A stretch of 64,000 bases of DNA from Talaromyces rugulosus (GCF_013368755.1 NC_049564.1:5092001-5156000); one strand, 5' to 3'. Shown: positions 44,912 through 57,297, counted from the stretch's first letter. The notes: generated by a model not told the origin, from the sequence alone. Numbers and translations: made by a program.

Positions 44912-46577
44912 ATGACGCGAACTGACCGCCGTCAACTGTAGCGAGACCTGTCGGTTTCGAAAGGTGAAGTGTGCGTTTGAATTTCTTGTTAAAAATTCGA
45001 GCGAATAAGATTATTTACTCTATCGTCCAGGCGACGGCCAACACCCGATTTGTGACATTTGTCGCAAAACTGGGCGACAGTGCGAGTGGGAGGTGAGTTT
45101 TCACCTTTCACCTATAATAATGAGTCTCTGATTGGGCATGTGTATTCAAGGCGGAGAAAGAGAGTAGCATTCCTCAAATACATGTTACTATTGTCCTATT
45201 TTAGTGCTAACCATAAGAAGACCAGTTCTCTAACTTTCGAGAGAGCACCCCTCCGTCTCCCGATCGGCCCTCGCAGGCGCTCTCCAATGCCTTCATTTCC
45301 ACCCTGTATCGCCACTACATCACCACGCTTGCGCCCTGGTACGACCTAAACGACTCTCAGCGCCGCTTTCAAGACCTCGTCTCTCTAGAGTCACTATCCA
45401 ATCCGCTCCTTTTCAGCGCTATTCTCGCATTTTCGTGCATCCATCTGTACCGACGCTCCGGTGACGATGAATACTATCTCTACGTTGCCGAGTTTTATCA
45501 TCTGCAAAGCATTCAAAAATTGATTGCTCTCACTGATGATTTGAGCTCGTTTCATTTTGATGGGGCTACTCTTGCAGTGACCTGCCTGTTGAGGAGTTAT
45601 GAAATTTTAGCTCGTTCGTCTCAACAATAACCCTTCAACGAAAACACAGCTGATAAGTTATGCCAGAAAACGTGGCGACGCAGAGCCATCTCCTCGGATC
45701 GTCGTCCTTTCTTCGAGACCAGCAGATCCATATCAGCGCCTCGGATCTGCTCAGTGCCGGTTTCTGGAATTATCTTCGGGAGGACATCACCGTTGCACTT
45801 GTTGAGAAACGACGACTCAAAATCGAGCTTGATCAGATCCATATACCGTATTCTCCTGCCCGTGATGACGAGAGGGCTAATTTGATTAGTCTGTTACTCG
45901 GCAGAGCAATAAATGTCTCTTTTGGAGACAGGTCTAGGCTGGACGCAGAGGAATTGAGAAATTTGGAGTCAGAAGCGGCTCAATGGAAAAACGATCTACC
46001 ATCTTCATTTGACCCGATAGAGTCAAGCCAGATCACAAACACAGATGACTTTCCTATACTGTGGCTGTATCATGGCTGGCACAGTAAGTTTGTTCCCTCC
46101 GGCGCTATGACATGAACATACAACTCAAAAAGGGAATTTTATAGTCGCCGCCTTGCAATATTACTACACCCTCCAAGCCATCTTCTGTCTCGTATCACTC
46201 ACAACCATGAACGACACCAGAGCAGACCCATCGTCGTCTGGTATGCTGCAAACCGCATCAAATCTCCTCACGAGTGCTCCACGAATATTAGACAAAATCG
46301 AAGATTATGCCACTCGGGTATGTGCCTTGGCAATCTCGAATGACTGCGATGCAGCACGCGTGAATGCGTTTGGGCCGACGGCTTTTTGTATGTAAATTTC
46401 CATTTTTTTAAGGTTTTGTTTCTGTTTGGATGCTCACTCATGCTGCTAGGCGGCGCATACCTGAGAAACAAGACGCAACGGGCCCGACTCGTCGACGAGC
46501 TCAAAGGATGGGAAGAACGCACTGGATGGCCAGCTGAGAGTATATTGCTAGTATTACAAAATGCTTGGGATGATTGA
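44912..46577 (+). CDS. Zn2Cys6 transcription factor with a one-base frameshift in the zinc cluster
   Basis: Exons 44912-44970, 45031-45092, 45226-45613, 45667-46083, 46145-46387 and 46450-46577 reconstruct a regulator of about 430 residues. The zinc cluster reads ETCRFRKVKC, then DGQHPICDICRKTGRQCEWE. The middle homology region includes YRHYITTLAPWYDLNDSQR, LLRSYEIL, AGFWNYLREDITVALVEKR and LWLYHGWH, typical of fungal regulators. From the ATG at 44912 the first exon hits TAG at 44939-44941; removing one base near 44940 would place a cysteine there and open the frame. In the uncorrected frame the first two cysteines are spaced CxxxC and no ATG is available. It is either a recent pseudogene, a sequencing error, or a gene with an unseen upstream exon. 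Later exons look intact. Confidence 0.7.
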
Positions 46578-46828
46578 TACATGATGAATTCGTGTGATAA
46601 TTGCTGGCACTATCCCGTGCCCGAATAGGAAATAATATAGAAACATGGCTATACGTACATTTGAAAAATATCATAATCACCTTGAACATCTCATCCCCAA
46701 TCAAGCTGATACCCTGACAAGGATAAATAATAAAAGTAGTGGGCGCTTCCCCACAAGGTAGTTATTCCCAAGGGACCTTTGACGAAAGAAATATGGCGGA
46801 GCAAAACGACACCTACTCAAAAAGAATT

Positions 46829-47601
46829 CTACCGAAAGAGCCTGCCAATAACCCCCGAGGCAAGGTTCGACGCAATACCCCCCGAAAGCGCACTATTCGC
46901 AAACGTACTGGCTTGGCTGAAGCGATCACACCGCGAAAAGGCCAGAGTGTTTGTAATGGTCAAGACCAGCGCAATTGCTAGAAAGTGTCAACGTTAGTTT
47001 GAAACCCAAACCTCAAATCCAAGAGTGAGACCCTTGTGTGTGTGTGTGTATACATACCGACTAAACTCAGCCAAATGACATTCTGCATGCGCACAAGAGC
47101 GAAAATAGCCAATGCGATCCACAGAGCGGGCGTAGAATAGAGACTGAGCCAGAAGAAGCGCTTGTCGGTGGCGGTGATGGTGCGGGTGTTTGGTTCACAG
47201 CTCTCAAAGACCCAGTGAGAATCTCCGGTAGAAGTGTTGACCTCGTTCCACCAGCGAAGACCGACCAGGCGTCGTCCGGCGATGTTTTTGAGGTAGTAAA
47301 AGTCGGCGGCGAGGAGGAGGAGGGTGACGATGAAAGTGAGAATACTGCGAAGGAGGGGTGTGTTAATACATGCAGGATTGGCTGGAAATAGGCGTGACAT
47401 ACAATTTCCCAATGAACAGGAACCCAAAGAGGTACATCAAAAGACTTCCTGTAGGGTTTATAGTCAGATGGCAGTTAGGTTGAGCAATAGATCACGCGCA
47501 GGCTCACCGATTCGAAAGCCGAGGAAGAAAAGCAGGGTGATGGGATGGGCGCTGAGGCGCCAATTCAGGTCGCCCTGCTGCTGTGCTGCGGGTTGGTCCA
47601 T
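46829..47601 (-). CDS. tvp23: Golgi membrane protein TVP23
   Basis: Four exons (47508-47601, 47403-47448, 47058-47344, 46829-46977) give 191 residues, the normal size for the family. The protein begins [20 protein letters not shown] and contains hydrophobic helices with [12 protein letters not shown] and [20 protein letters not shown]. The family block [15 protein letters not shown] and WVFESCEPN follow, then a fourth helix and the C-terminal [18 protein letters not shown]23 sits in late Golgi (Tlg2) vesicles and helps membrane trafficking together with the Yip proteins. A (GT)n run lies in the last intron (about 47037-47049). Interestingly, TVP38, another Tlg2-vesicle protein, lies 5.5 kb to the right. 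Confidence 0.95.
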
Positions 47602-48185
47602 GGCGTGTGCCCGAGAAATAGTCTTGTGCTCATCAAGCGTTGAACTGAACTGAACTGTTGATGCTGAGTTGTGCCTGTGCAGCTAAGGTTGCGTGTCAAT
47701 TCGGGGCGGTCGGGCGCGGCAGAATGGACCCATAATATATACAACATTCCAACCACAATATGCATACACTAAGATCTAGTTAATGTTCTAAATGGATTCT
47801 AAATGAATTCCTGTAATATGGCCAATTGAATGATATCTCCCAAATAAATTACTGAAAGACAAGAGCCCTTCGTTCTTCTACTTCAGGTTCTTTGGGTCAG
47901 AGTCACATTGAAACTAGTCCAAGAGCCTTCTAGCATCAATATAATCAACACATATACCACATAGCCAATTGTATCATCAATCCATCTATTCATACCTGAA
48001 ATAAATAGTCGGCTATATGACGTTGCCCAAAACGGCTTCTGCGTCGGCCCGCCGAGTGGAGAAAAGAAGCCGAGGCCAATCAGGACTACATCTTGTTTCC
48101 TGTCCACATGGACGCTGCTTCTGTTTTTCCCTCTGTCAACTCTTGTATATATGCCAGCTCTTGATATTGTATAGCATCAACTGCC
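47602..48185. promoter_or_regulatory. Divergent promoter, TVP23 and CitE-like gene
   Basis: The flanking genes point away from each other. No supported coding sequence; the central part is AT-rich. Confidence 0.4.
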
Positions 48186-49336
48186 ATGGCCTCGTCACTC
48201 GCTAGGAACTCGCTCAGACGAGCGCTGCTCTACGGTAAGTAAGCCATCATCACATTCGGGGTATTCCCCGCATTTGTCTATTCCCAGTACCGTAGTATCA
48301 AAAGCTATGGCTATGGTTATGGCCAATTGATTCTGCCCCCTACTAACAGCTACCTCCAGTCCCTGGCTCGTCCCAGAGATTCCTCGACAAATCCCGTTCT
48401 CTGGCAGCAGACTGTGTCGCGTATGACCTCGAAGACAGCGTCACTCCGCACAAAAAGGCCGAGGCCCGGCAGCTCGTGCGGAGAGCCATCGACGAGTCGC
48501 CTCCACCACATATTCGCGAGCGCGCGGTGCGCATCAACTCGGTCGATAGTGGGCTGGCCTTGGGTGATCTGACCGAAGTTGTAAGCTCAACGGATTCACT
48601 CTACATGCATTTGACCAGAAAATTGATTTGTTGATAGTTGAAATCGCCAAACCTGACAACCCTTGTCGTCCCCAAAGTCAATTCGGCTTCAGACCTCACT
48701 TTCATCCACGATGTCATCACGCATACTCTAGGCGACTCGGCGTCTTCGCGGCCCCCGATTTCCGTTCTGGCTCTGGTCGAGTCTGCCAAATCGATTACCA
48801 ATCTGAATGAAATCTGCAGGGCCAGTCCTCTTCTCCAGGGCCTGATCTTTGCCGCCGAGGACTTTGCTCTCGATCTAAGTATTACGCGGACGCCATCACT
48901 GAGTGAATTCTTGTTTGCGAGATCGGCCATTGTGACCGCTGCCAGAGCGCACGATCTGCCCTCGACAATCGACCTGGTCTGCACATCGTACAAATCCGCA
49001 GACCCAGCACACAAGGGCCCGCCACCGGTGCTAGAAGAAGAGTCTCGAGGCGGAAAGCGACTAGGGTTCAATGGAAAGCAGTGCATCCACCCGACCCAAG
49101 TCGAGACTGTGCAGCGCGTGTTTAGTCCCGAAGCTGAAGAAGCCGAATGGGCTGTGAGAGTGGTGATTGCCGACGCCAAAGCGGCGCAGGCGGGCAGAGG
49201 CGCGTGGTCACTAGATGGGAAAATGATTGATGTCCCCGTGGCTGAAAAGGCCAAGGCGATTGTACGTCGAGCAGAGGCGTGCGGATTGGATGTCTCTAGT
49301 CTACGGGAGCAATGGAAGGGACAGGAGCCCGAGTAA
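48186..49336 (+). CDS. HpcH/HpaI aldolase / citrate lyase beta-like protein
   Basis: Exons 48186-48234, 48360-48580 and 48638-49336 give 322 residues. The TIM-barrel lyase family is shown by [55 protein letters not shown] (acidic residues that bind Mg2+) and [10 protein letters not shown]. It resembles mitochondrial CLYBL and bacterial CitE-like enzymes, which split or form malyl-, citramalyl- or related CoA thioesters. The N-terminus is short, basic and Ser/Arg-rich ([15 protein letters not shown]), compatible with a mitochondrial presequence. In mammals CLYBL degrades citramalyl-CoA from itaconate; an itaconate-related role here is possible but only an inference. Confidence 0.88.
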
Positions 49337-49594
49337 ATTTTAGAATTTGTTTTGCATATCAGGTCTTTCACTAAGCTAGCTAGATCCTTCGCTATACCGT
49401 TTGTAGGTAGAATTGAGAGGAGATACAGGACTAATTCGGTCTAAATGCCGTAAGAAAATCGCCAGAAAGAAGAAAACATAATAAGTAATTCATAAAGGTG
49501 TAGGATAGCAGACCTAGACGACCTGTGGATTTGCGTTTGTTGTTGTTTTCGCCCAATATAGTTGCGATGAGATCCGATCAGGGTGAGGGTATGA

Positions 49595-51894
49595 TCACTT
49601 TGGAGCAATATCTTCACGTTTCAATAGCTGAATCTTTCCAGTTGTAGGGGCTGTTTGTCGTTCGCTTCCCTCGGTCTGGCTGTCGGTTGCACTCTGTTTA
49701 TTCGTCATGGATTTGTCATAACTCGTTGGATCGATCCCAAGTACACCGCCGACGTATCCCCCGCGTTCTCCGGGGACGCTGAATTCACGAAACACGTACT
49801 TCCATTCATGAAGCCACACCTTGACGGCCTTTCCGACCTTGTCTTTCCCGTTCTTGGAGTGGTGCCCCGTGCCGGTGATGGCATACAGTGTGCGTTCTTC
49901 ATGGGCGTGTTTCAGCAGTATTTTTTCGAGGTAATCGACGGCTTCTTCAGGGTGAAGACCGTGGAGATCGACGTAAAGTTCCTCACTGGCATCATCCAGC
50001 CCGTTGGTTGTAAGGTGCTGATTACGCTCATCATAAAGATACCGGGCCGCCTCCCTATGACATTTCCGCATAGCTTCGTTTTCGGCTTGACCCCGGAGCG
50101 ACAAGGCCTTGGCAGCTCTCGAGTCATTGCGATTCCACGCCTGTGCAGCACTGGATTGTGTGTGTGTGAGAACGTGATCAACAAAATGGTCCGGGGGAGA
50201 AAAAACTTACCTTTGTAAGAATTTATTACGCACGGTGCCATGGCGTATGGCATCCGTGCGGTATTTAATGTATTGCTGGTTGGCTCTGGCGCCAGTCTCG
50301 AGCCAAGGGATATTCTTCGGCGCTGGAATCGCCATGGCTGCAGCGCTGAGTTCTCGTGCTTTCACGCTTTCCTTCCCAGGTTTTGCGCCTTTGGCCTTGA
50401 CTGCTCCTTGCGGAGACATTCGGACTACATCAGCCAGCGAACTTGGTCCGATATCTTTATTATTGTTATTGTTGTTATGGCCACCTCTTTTTCCATGGTG
50501 TTTCTTGCCCGATGCTTTGGCAGACACGGCCGAGAGTGTTGGGAAAGCTTCCGGGTCATCGACTGATAGTGGAGACGGGTTCATATCACGTTGTTGATGG
50601 CGGCTTGTTGGACGAGAGTGAGGACGGCTTATAGTCATACCGTTGTTCCTTCGTCCTCCCGCCAAAGGTGAGGAACTGCCATTAGGGTCAGTGACTAGAA
50701 CGTGGTTTGGGTGCTTTCTGGCATATGGAGATGGCCATTGTTCTACGCCGCCTGCGGAAGACTGCAAAGCCGGAAAAGCGTCGCGGCTGTTTTCTAGCTG
50801 GAAGGATGCTTGGGGACTGGAGGCTGGTTGACTAGGTCCATCCGTGATGTTTAAACCGCCTATCGTACTTGTGGGATCATGTGAAAATGGGCATCCATCG
50901 CCAGCTAGACAGTTCCCCATCACCCAGTACCTGTTTGTCGGGTTAGTTTTACTTTTTGCTTCTAAATGAATATTCATTTCCCGACGCCTTACTTGCAGAT
51001 ATGACCAGTCAGATCGTGACTGTAACTACAGTCCGCCCTCAAACACGCTCCCGTCGATAGCCAGTACTTGCACGGGGGGGCTGGAGAATTGCCAGACGGG
51101 GTAACCGGGCGTGACTGGTCCATTGTCATAGATTTGCCGATGAGAATGCGGCGACCGTCCGACTTTTGGTTATCCTGCTTCGAATCCTGTGAAAGCGCGG
51201 CAATGGTAGCGCCGAGGTCGTAACTATGTGCTTCCAAAGCCGTTTCAATTTCTTCGTTGGTTTTCTTATCTCCTAGCACTGAGCGCAGAATATCGTGGGG
51301 GCTCATATCGGGTATGAATTCAGGAGCAGAGGCGCTCAGTCCGCCGATGGAGGAGGTTACACTGGTGGCATCGTCTGCGACCAGCCAGTCGACGTTGGTT
51401 TCGCTTCCAAAGTCGCCGTAGGCCTCGGACGTGGGGCTCTGATCCGAGAACTCGTAGGCGTTCAAGCTGGGCGAGTGTGGGATAGGCTGCGCGAAAGCCA
51501 GTCGAGGCGAAGGGCGCGGAGAGGTGAAAGGGGAAACGGTGGACGAGCGAGGGCCTCGTGAGAGACCAACGCGGGCAAGGTGAAAGCCGGAAGGACCCGC
51601 TGGGCTCGTACCGGTCATCGAGGGCGATGACATTGGGGTAGCTGATCGTGCGACTTGCCATGGCGCTGGCGACGAGCGGCGGATGATGGTGTGTCGACTG
51701 GGAGGTGACGCATCTGGCTGGGCCTGGTTGCGCTGGCGCCACAGGATATCCAGCACCGCGTTTTCCAAGGCCGGGCCTGCGAGGGTTGTTTTCTGGCGCA
51801 GCAGATCCTCGATCTGCTCGGTCTGCTCCTCATCGTCGAGATCGGTGTTGTGGAAGATTGACTGGCAGAGGTCAAACAGCTCGTCGGAGGCCAT
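49595..51894 (-). CDS. CUE-like / CCCH zinc finger / Smr domain protein
   Basis: Exons 50993-51894, 50211-50930 and 49595-50150 give 725 residues, starting MASDELFDLCQSIFH. Residues about 235-275 form a CUE/UBA-like helical domain (MSPHDILRSVLGDKKTNEEI). Two CCCH zinc fingers follow: CKYWLSTGACLRADCSYSH and, across the first intron, CKYWVMGNCLAGDGCPFSH. A long Ser/Pro-rich linker precedes the C-terminal Smr domain with DLHGLHPEEAVDYL and TGTGHHSKNGKDKVGKAV. Smr proteins are RNA-binding endonucleases; yeast Cue2, with CUE and Smr domains, cleaves mRNA at stalled ribosomes (no-go decay). This protein likely acts on RNA in translation quality control. An upstream in-frame ATG (52071) adds low-complexity residues and is less likely. 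Confidence 0.9.
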
Positions 51895-53125
51895 GCTTGG
51901 GGGTCCCGCTAAAGCCGGGAAGTCCTGGAGAAGCTGAGAAGAAAAGAAGAAGCAGAAGACAACAAAACAGGCTAGTGAGCGCAGTGAGAGAAAAAGAACA
52001 AAGATGCAAGATGGTTGGGCTGAGTTGGCTGATGCGCGAGTCGAGTCGAGTCGAGACGAGTCGACAAACAAGATGATAGTCTGGCGGGGGGGGAAGATTC
52101 ACAGGGGCAATGACAATGACGCAGGAGGGCCAGGCATTAAGGTACCCAGCAATAGTCACATTGTATCTGGCGTGTGCAGTGCATAATATCAGAGAGACGA
52201 CAAAGCAAGAAGGAGACGAGGCGCGACAATCAACAATCGACGGGCAAACAATGGAGAAGGTGAGGAGGAGGCTAAGATGGGCACAGCTGTGGAGGACAGA
52301 TGTGGGTTCAGCGCGAAGATAAGTAGCGCAGCACTAGATCTGTCGAGACTCTTCGCCTGCACGGCGCGATTGGCCGCTTTTTCTCGCTCTGCCAGCTTAT
52401 TGCGTATACTCAGTACTGTGTGTTCTTGCGAATATGCGATAGATACACTGGCCGAGGCCACCCCGCACTAGGCCACGCCATTGTCTGAGAATCCGACCAG
52501 CGCGCGCTCTGATCACTCATGTCTTGACTGTGCAGTACAATGCCTGATCTCGTCTGCATTCGCCAGAAGCAGCCAGATCCAGGCTCTACACAAGATGCCA
52601 ATAATCATCCGAAACTCGCCTCTGCCGTTCTCTGTGCAGCGTCTAATTCTTGTCTAATTCTTCTCTTATTTATGAATCCCAAATCAAGCAAAACAATGAC
52701 GTTTTCATCCGGTAACGCCAGAACGCGTAATTCTACGGGCCAAAGGCTAAAGAACCGGCGACGGAACGGCCCTGTGACAGTACCGGTAACGATACGCCGC
52801 CTTCTCTCAACCTCCGCCGGCTCCGAGAAGGCTGTGCTCAACTTTATCACAACTCCCATTTCTCCCAGTATGCACTTGCGCTGACGGTGCAAAGTCAAGA
52901 GCTGACACTATCAGCACCCTCCGGATACGCATTAACCACCGCATCCTTCTCGATTACACCATTACGCATTCCCCATGACCTGTCGGCTCAACGAGAGCTA
53001 GGAACATAGCTCTCTCTCTCTCTCTCACCCCGATCCCACCGAGATTTCTTGGGCTCTATTTGAAGTCGCAACAGTCAATAATAGTCACCCTGCGCGCGAG
53101 CCCACAATCCCCATTTAGAATAGAA
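51895..53125. promoter_or_regulatory. Divergent promoter, Smr protein and TVP38
   Basis: About 1.2 kb between divergent genes. It contains repeated GAGTC units (about 52040-52062) and a (CT)n run (about 53010-53026), common in fungal promoters. Open frames here have no domain features. Confidence 0.45.
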
Positions 53126-54471
53126 ATGCCTGCCGACTACGAATCTACCGCCCGGGCCCTGTCCCTTCCAGTCTCCGAACCCCCCGAAGAGACCGAGTCG
53201 CCCTTATTTGCCGGCATTCGTCCGCCATGGAGTCAATCACCATTGACGAGACGCGGCTCGCTGCCTCTCTCCGCCAGAGACGCAGTCTCATTCCGAGACC
53301 GCATGATCAACAAGGCCGAATCCATGCATCGCACATTGAGGGAACGGTGGAGTAAGATGACTCTCAAGCAGAAGCTTGTAGCCGCGCTGGCCGGATTCTT
53401 GAGTGCCGTGGCAGGCTTGGCGTTTATGATTTTTGCTGGTCAGATCTTTGTCTGGCTAGGACCGGTCGCTGAGAAATGGGAGCACGCGCCCTTGGCCTAC
53501 TTTGTCGTATGGGTGTCTGTCATTCTTGTCTCGTTTCCTCCCATGGTGGGCTGGTCGACACTGGGCACTATTTCTGGCTTTCTTTTTGGCTTCTGGAAAG
53601 GGTACGTCTTTTGTGGTCTTTCTCTTTCGTGAGATGCTAACCATGCTGCAGATGGATTGTTTTCTCTACTGCCACTGTAGTTGGCTCGACTCTTTCTATA
53701 ATATTATCACGCACGGTGCTGTCGAACCTGGTTCATCGGTTGCTAGAGCACGACAAACGATTTGCCGCGCTTGCACTGACACTCAAATATGACGGCCTCA
53801 AACTTTTATGCATGATTCGACTATGCCCCCTGCCATATTCAATTTGCAATGGCGCCATGTCGACGTTTCCCACTGTCCAGCCACTCAGCTACGGGCTGGC
53901 TACTGCAATTATATCGCCAAAGTTTATGGTGACTGCTTTCATTGGCAGCCGGATACGAGTGTTGTCGGAGAATAACGAAGAGATGAGCGCGGGATCCAAA
54001 GCAATAAACATTATCAGCATTTTGGTTTCTATTACAGTTGGTATTGGCACTGGTATATATATCTATAGGAGGTAAGTCTATCTTTGCCATATCCGTTGTT
54101 TTTCCCCGCAACAAACACTAACAAACATCAGAACGCTGGCGCGTGCGCAGGAGCTCGAGGAACAAGAACGAGCCGGCATCCGACAATCATTAGACAACGA
54201 CCACGCTGCAGGGCGTCGTCGCCATAGCTTCTCAGACGACCGGGACGAGAACACAGCGGCCACAACGCTGGCCCGCGATGAGGAGGAACGGCTTGGGTTT
54301 CACGATTTTGATGAAGACCATGTAGACCTTGTTGTTGAGGGAGATGACTTGAACGTTCACGGCAACAGACCGTACCAAGACGAGTTCACTGATAACGACT
54401 CTGATGTCTTCCAAGACGGTGACGGGCCGGAATCGGAATCTTTCGGTCTCCATACCCACGTACGGAATTAG
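53126..54471 (+). CDS. tvp38: TVP38 / SNARE-associated (DedA/VTT) Golgi membrane protein
   Basis: Exons 53126-53601, 53652-54071 and 54132-54471 give 411 residues. A cytosolic N-terminus of about 95 residues precedes the first helix. The VTT/DedA (SNARE_assoc) domain carries [22 protein letters not shown], the re-entrant region, then [18 protein letters not shown] and [18 protein letters not shown], with a final helix near residue 295. The C-terminal tail of about 110 residues is acidic and polar. The yeast homologue resides in Tlg2-containing late Golgi vesicles; the fold is linked to lipid scrambling. An in-frame ATG at 53060 would add 22 residues; MPADYEST fits family starts better. Confidence 0.93.
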
Positions 54472-54640
54472 AGAATAAATGATGTTCCTGACTTGAATTG
54501 TATATCTTCGTATTGATGGCTTCGTAGTGGTTTCATCGTAGATGCGATCAATTGATGTCGGCTCTGGCAGGAATCATTCGTCCAATGCGACTCCAAGTCT
54601 CATCTATCAATAGATAGATCCTAGAGTCATTGGCAGAAAA

Positions 54641-55390
54641 TTATTTAGACCTTTTCTTTCCTGCTTTGTTTCCGTACTTTTTTCCATCACCTCCGCCTCC
54701 CCCTCCGCTTATGCGGCCACCACCACCAGATATACTGGTAATATTACGCACGTCATCATCTTGCGAGCCGCGCTGTTTCTTCCTCTCGGCCTTTCTCATG
54801 GCTGCTGCTTGTGCCGGGTCCGTAGAATCCTCATTTTCATCTTGCTGTGTCTAAGGCAATGTCAGCAAAGGTTTCTCCCCCCGAAGCCAAGTCACAGTAA
54901 TAGTATACTCACCAAGTTATAAGCCTTCTTTTTTGGTTTGAAATTACCAAAACTCATTCTCCCACTATCTTCGAATTCACCATCCAGTGAATCAGCCGCT
55001 ACAATAACGGGCTGTGCCGCTCCAGGAAACCCGCCAGAGCCGTGAAAATTCAAAACCCATTCGGACTCGCCGGCTTCGGCTGCCTGGCGAGCAACTGCCT
55101 CTGCACGTTTTCGTTCCTCAGCTGCGAGAGCATCATTGACGGCTTCTAGATCGGAGTTGGGCGCGGGGCTGCTGGGTGCGGACAAGCGCGCTCGCTTGGG
55201 CGAGGGTGTCTGAGGGTCGTTGTCGATTGATGCTTGAGCAGCTGAGGCTGCTGATCTTTGCATAAACTGGTATGCGATGTTAGTATACGAATAATTGAAG
55301 TCATGACCTTTCTTTCGCCTGTCGTACCTTCATTGTGAGCAGCCGGGAAGACATTCCCTTTGCCGCTTTCGGCGTTGTGTTGGCAGACAT
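54641..55390 (-). CDS. MPP6-like exosome cofactor
   Basis: Exons 55328-55390, 54913-55266 and 54641-54850, all phase 0, give 208 residues. The N-terminus reads KGMSSRLLTMKFMQRSAA, the conserved block by which M-phase phosphoprotein 6 (MPP6) binds the nuclear exosome. The second conserved block, GRMSFGNFKPKKKAYN, is present near residue 130. The rest is charged, and the C-terminus is Gly/Lys-rich. MPP6 helps recruit the Mtr4 helicase for nuclear RNA processing and decay. It is transcribed divergently from the NDUFS6 gene with 306 bp between starts. Confidence 0.82.
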
Positions 55391-55696
55391 TGTGAGAGCG
55401 TCTTGCGTAACTTTGTGTGCTGTAAAAGACAAGCCGTAAATCCTTCTCTCTCTCACACACTCGATACGCGGCTGGGTTTGTTCGTGTCTTTCGGAGAAAA
55501 GACGAAGAAATAATTATTTGACAATAATTTCATGCACGAAACGGCAAGCGGGTCGCTGCCCAGCGAAGTGATTGGCCCCACCCGGCAGCCGCCGAGCTTG
55601 GTCAAACCTCGAAACTCCCGCCGCCTTCGCCAACATCAACGTTGACCTCCTCCTGGGAACCATCGCGCGACAGCAGGCCATACCACCCCCGACACA
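55391..55696. promoter_or_regulatory. Compact bidirectional promoter, MPP6-like and NDUFS6 genes
   Basis: 306 bp separate the two start codons. A GTGATTGGCC block (inverted CCAAT, about 55568-55577) and a GC-rich stretch lie on the NDUFS6 side; a short AT-rich stretch lies at about 55505-55530. Confidence 0.45.
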
Positions 55697-56513
55697 ATGC
55701 TCTCCTCAGCCAGGACCCGAATCGCCTCTGCCGCGCTGTCGGCCGCTCGGCCCGGGCGATTGGCTACAACCAGGGCCTCGTACTCTGTGAGCGCCTCTCG
55801 CTTCAACGAGAACACCCTCCGGCCCAACGACCCGGCGGCACCCAGAAAGCCCGTGCCAAACGTCTCTGCTACCAATGCCGTCCCTGTGGAATCAGTGGGT
55901 GCTTTTGATGGGAGACTGGCCGAAACCCCCGAGGCCGGCGAGCGCAGTCGCGAGCTGCAGGCCCCTAACCGTGCGTCGACCTGGGCCAAGAACCAGGCCC
56001 CGAGAGAAGAGGCCATGACCGGTCCGCGATTCGAGCAGACAATCATGGAGCTCCAGGTGAGTTTTTTGCTGTCTGGGTTAATTGACCGGTTGAGGAAGGG
56101 TCGCCACCAATTGGGCCAGATCATCCTTGAATCACACAGCTTCTAACGATACTGCAAACAGCCTCAACCGTATGCGGCCATCGAACTCATTCATCAACAA
56201 CCCGTCCGGTGGTCAAAGAGCCGAGTTGTCTCTTGCGATGGTGGCGGTGGTCCCCACGGCCACCCACGCATCTTCATCAACACCGACAAGCCTGAGATTG
56301 CTACATGCGGATACTGCGGTCTTCCTTTTGTGCGTTGAGTATCTTCCTATACAGCTATAATACTCTCGAGCTAACAAGAACCAGGCCCAAGAGAAACACA
56401 AGGCCTACCTCAAGTCCCTGCCCAGCACCTCATACCCTCTCGAACCTACTGGCCACCCCGCCGAGGTGGAGGAGTCTCAACGAGTCACCGATGGGGCTTT
56501 TGAGCAGCGATGA
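55697..56513 (+). CDS. NADH:ubiquinone oxidoreductase zinc-finger subunit (NDUFS6 type)
   Basis: Exons 55697-56056, 56162-56329 and 56385-56513 give 218 residues. The start is a typical mitochondrial presequence, rich in Arg, Ser and Ala (MLSSARTRIASAALSAARPG). The C-terminal zinc-binding domain reads VVSCDGGGGPHGHPRIFIN and ATCGYCGLPF, giving the Cys-His-Cys-Cys ligand set of NDUFS6/NUMM. This subunit sits in the peripheral arm of complex I and is needed for late assembly. The middle region (PRFEQTIMELQPQPYAAIELIHQQPV) also fits fungal homologues. All ligands are present. Confidence 0.93.
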
Positions 56514-56795
56514 GCACTAGAAATATATCATCATTCCCGTCGTGCTTTTGAGTTATTTCCCTTTGTCAGTGGCGTCGACAACTGATTTTCCTTTTTTCCG
56601 TCTTGAATTTATGAACCAGAGAGCATGCTCCATACAATTGTATATTTATCTGAAGAGCATCTAAAATCTTAGACAGTAGCTTTACCACATAAGAATCTTG
56701 GACCCTCCATACTAAAGTCGTTGACCCAGATACTAACGCCGTATACTGATTTATCCGTTTAATACTATCTCTCAAAGCCTCTGTCGTTGTTCAAG

Positions 56796-57297
56796 TCAAT
56801 TCTTCTCTCCCTGGATGGTCGCAACCACCTTTCTCGAATGCCTGCTTGCTCGAAACTCCAAGTACCAAATCCCCTGCCACGTGCCCGTTGCCAGACGCCC
56901 ATTCGAAATCGGAATTGTCACACTTGCTCCCACGAGCGCTGATTTGATATGTGCCTGCCATTTAGTTCCAATCAGTATTGCCATTTCTACCAAGTAACTA
57001 AACCACAAGAGAGAGTTGTACCGGCATGTCATCTTCCCCCTCCGCACTATGCCTATACAGGTTCCCCTTCTTATCATACGGCGCAATCCGATCCAGCGCA
57101 TCGCTCATATCGGCGCGCACATCCTCGTCCCAGTTCTCATTGAGCGAGAGCGCGCACGAGGTGTGTTGGATGAATAGCGTGAGGAGGCCAACTTTGTAGT
57201 TTTTGATTTCGGGCAGTTCGTTGAGCACAGTGTCTGTGATGAGATAGCTGCCGCGAGAGCGCGAGGGGAGCGCGAATTGTTTCTGGAACCAGGACAT
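56796..57297 (-). CDS. YjbQ / UPF0047 family protein
   Basis: Exons 57022-57297 and 56796-56954 (67-nt intron, phase 0) give 144 residues, the usual length. The family signatures are FIQHTSCALSLNENWDEDV and HSAEGEDDMPAHIKS, followed by LATGTWQGIWYLEFR near the end. The conserved His, Asn and Asp/Glu residues line the family's active-site pocket. Bacterial YjbQ has weak thiamine-phosphate synthase activity; the true role in fungi is unknown. The start MSWFQKQF fits relatives better than the upstream ATG at 57441. Confidence 0.92.

Noticed and set aside
46739..46997. Plus-strand frames near 46.8 kb that looked protein-like
   Set aside because: They are antisense to the last exon of TVP23.
53010..53026. 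(CT)n run as a possible special element
   Set aside because: Common promoter microsatellite; no further structure.
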